A stretch of DNA of 64,000 bases from Lacticaseibacillus rhamnosus (GTDB lineage Bacteria; Bacillota; Bacilli; Lactobacillales; Lactobacillaceae): assembly GCF_900636965.1 (NCBI RefSeq), contig NZ_LR134331.1:868001-932000 (forward strand). Reading direction: 5' to 3'. Under the pieces are notes generated by a model, which was not told where the DNA came from, did not search any database, and saw nothing but the letters and a program-made list of their open reading frames with translations. The translations under genes and the position numbers were made by a program. Each line of letters opens with the position of its first letter. The first letter of the stretch is position 1. Shown here one piece after another: positions 62,493-64,000 of the stretch.

Positions 62493-63146
62493 TTAAGGCT
62501 TGTGAACTTCTGACGTGGCATATGGGACCTCACGATACTGACTTGTACCGATCTGTGGGTCAAATTGGCCGTGTAGGAAATCCTTGATTAAGGCGAGGTT
62601 CTTGTCTAACTGGTCAGCATCAAGATGTAACGTCAGTGTCACTGCTACGCCATAATCAATGGTTGCGATTGTGAGGTTGTGCGTTTCTAAAAAATGCTGC
62701 AGTGGATTAAGATCCGCATATGGAATCTGAAAAGTAACAGCCTTTTGCTTAATTCGGGCTACAATGCCAATTGTTTCAATTGCGGCGTTGACATTGCCGG
62801 CATAAGCGCGAATCAGACCGCCGGCACCAAGCTTGATCCCGCCAAAATAACGCGTCGTCACGGCGAGTGTATCGCGAAGTTCATGTTGCAAGAGGCCTTC
62901 AAGTGTCGGGGAGCCAGCAGTTCCGGATGGTTCGCCGTTATCGCTGGCCCGCTGGATTTGGTTTTCGTTACCGAGCACGTAAGCAAAGACATTGTGATTT
63001 GCTTTGGCATGCTCGTGGCTGATGCGATCAATAATAGCCTTTGCCTCGTCTTCATCATGAATACGAGCGAGGTGGGTGATGAAACGAGACTTTTTAATGA
63101 TTTGAGTGTAATTTCCGGATTCTTTTATGGTGAGATATGGCTTCAT
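62493..63146 (-). CDS. YigZ/IMPACT family protein
   Basis: A 217-residue protein with UPF0029 (IMPACT) N-terminal domain (KKSRFITHLARIHDEDEAKAIIDRI, ANHNVFAYVLG, RASDNGEPSGTAGSPTLEGL, TTRYFGGIKLGAGGLIRAY) and a C-terminal DUF1949 domain. Start ATG at 63146 after AAGGAG. The family is tied to translation/ribosome function; exact role is unclear. Divergent from comFA, the usual arrangement (yvyE/comFA). Confidence 0.92.
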   Translation of the reverse strand: MKPYLTIKESGNYTQIIKKSRFITHLARIHDEDEAKAIIDRISHEHAKANHNVFAYVLGNENQIQRASDNGEPSGTAGSPTLEGLLQHELRDTLAVTTRYFGGIKLGAGGLIRAYAGNVNAAIETIGIVARIKQKAVTFQIPYADLNPLQHFLETHNLTIATIDYGVAVTLTLHLDADQLDKNLALIKDFLHGQFDPQIGTSQYREVPYATSEVHKP

Positions 63147-63176
63147 TATGCGTAATCTCCTTTTGAGGTGATGAAA

Positions 63177-64000
63177 ATGGATCTGGCAGGTGCCCAACTC
63201 ACACAGCGTGAACTGGCGCGTTTAGCTGTCTCTAATATATCACACGCAACTGTTGTGCCGGCATTGGTAAAAGACCATCATCAGTGGCAATGTCAGCGAT
63301 GTTGCAGCCGAAGACCTGTTGCACTGCCAGATGGCCGAATTTATTGTCCGGAGTGTGTTGCTTTAGGACGACTGACCAATGCCGATCATCTTTATCGGTT
63401 TGAACAGGCGCATCTGCCGGTTGGTGATGGTCAATTAACCTGGCATGGTTTACTAACACCTGATCAACAGGCGGCATCGGATGCATTACAGGCGAGTGTC
63501 GCAGCAGGTCGTGAACATTTGATTTGGGCGGTTACCGGGGCGGGGAAGACTGAAATGCTTTTTCCGACTATTGCCCAGCTGATCCAGCAGCAAAAGCGGG
63601 TGGCCATTGTTTCACCACGAATTGACGTGATTCGGGAACTGGCACCACGATTTCGAACGGCATTTGCAACCACACCCATTTCCGTGCGTTATGGTGGGCA
63701 TTTTGATCAAACGGATAGTGATTTGCTCTTAGCAACGGTTCATCAATTATTACGCTTTTATCGGGCATTTGACTTAATTGTCGTAGATGAAGTTGACGCG
63801 TTTCCTATGCGCGGAACACCAATGTTACATCAAGCAGTGAGGCAGGCACGCCGCGGCTCGGTTGCTTATTTGACTGCCACTCCTGATCGTCAATTAAAAC
63901 AGGCAATTCGGCGGGGGCGGCTTGGGGTTAGTCGACTTTTTCGCCGTTTTCACGGGCATCCATTACCGGTTCCTCGGATTCAATTAGTGAACTTACGGCA
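63177..64000 (+). CDS. comFA: Late competence helicase ComFA (5' part, runs off window)
   Basis: Frame open from the ATG at 63177 (GAGGTGATG upstream) to the window end, about 274 residues. A four-cysteine zinc finger lies near residues 40-65 (CQRC, then YCPEC). Walker A AVTGAGKTEM follows near 120 and the DEVD helicase box (IVVDEVDAFPMRG) near 203. ComFA is a DEAD/DEAH-type ATPase that helps pull transforming single-stranded DNA through the ComEC channel. comFC would be expected downstream, outside the window. Confidence 0.93.
   Translation, partial: MDLAGAQLTQRELARLAVSNISHATVVPALVKDHHQWQCQRCCSRRPVALPDGRIYCPECVALGRLTNADHLYRFEQAHLPVGDGQLTWHGLLTPDQQAASDALQASVAAGREHLIWAVTGAGKTEMLFPTIAQLIQQQKRVAIVSPRIDVIRELAPRFRTAFATTPISVRYGGHFDQTDSDLLLATVHQLLRFYRAFDLIVVDEVDAFPMRGTPMLHQAVRQARRGSVAYLTATPDRQLKQAIRRGRLGVSRLFRRFHGHPLPVPRIQLVNLR

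Overview
The window reads as chromosome of a Lacticaseibacillus (Lactobacillus casei group) strain. The basis is the protein set, long runs of lactobacillus-type gene order (yjbH-relQ-nadK-rlu; ftsK-yfmF-yfmH-ymfI-ymfM-pgsA-cinA-recA-rny; yigZ/comFA), an SMK-box metK leader, a leucine T-box, and a phage lysis/tail module of L. casei phage type. Species assignment is inference; no search was run.

Region 1 (1-10222) is the late right arm of a siphovirus prophage: tape measure (5' end outside the window), distal tail protein, tail-associated protein, a very large receptor-binding protein with a CotH-kinase-like C-terminus, small accessory proteins, a phi-LC3-type holin, a DUF6275 protein and a secreted GH25-SH3-LysM endolysin. 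Region 2 (10223-13784) is an AT-rich accessory segment. A membrane acyltransferase gene is split by an intact IS30-family element whose 14-15 bp target duplication lets the gene be rebuilt in frame. About 1.2 kb of mostly non-coding DNA follows, with several terminator hairpins, a solo IS end and a candidate structured RNA. A tRNA-Val marks the return to core genome.

Region 3 (13785-63146) is core genome: metK, two large MFS drug exporters (one with an in-frame amber codon) around a MerR regulator, leuS with its T-box, a MurJ/SpoVB-like flippase with RsuA, nnrD-NUDIX, tRNA-Leu(CAG), glutathione peroxidase, a PatB/MalY C-S lyase, a secreted phosphoesterase, the ACT-PFL pair, competence gene coiA facing the spxH-CYTH genes, the relQ-nadK-rlu operon, apbE, cutC, uppP, 6-phosphogluconolactonase, an orphan sorbitol EIIA, zinc-free S14, guaC, corA, rlmA, trmL, DUF1149, then the ftsK-to-rny cell-cycle/recombination block. 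The window ends inside comFA.

The most notable signal is a family of GC-rich palindromic repeats in six intergenic arrays (16.1, 24.8, 33.5, 48.7, 50.0 and 60.3 kb) plus two decayed relatives. Tandem units have a 103-bp period. Each array ends in a special terminal module that lets the last unit fold into a complete rod of about 122 bp. Variable blocks in the two arms change together between copies, which is strong internal evidence that the folded structure is what is kept. I do not recognise this as a named element.
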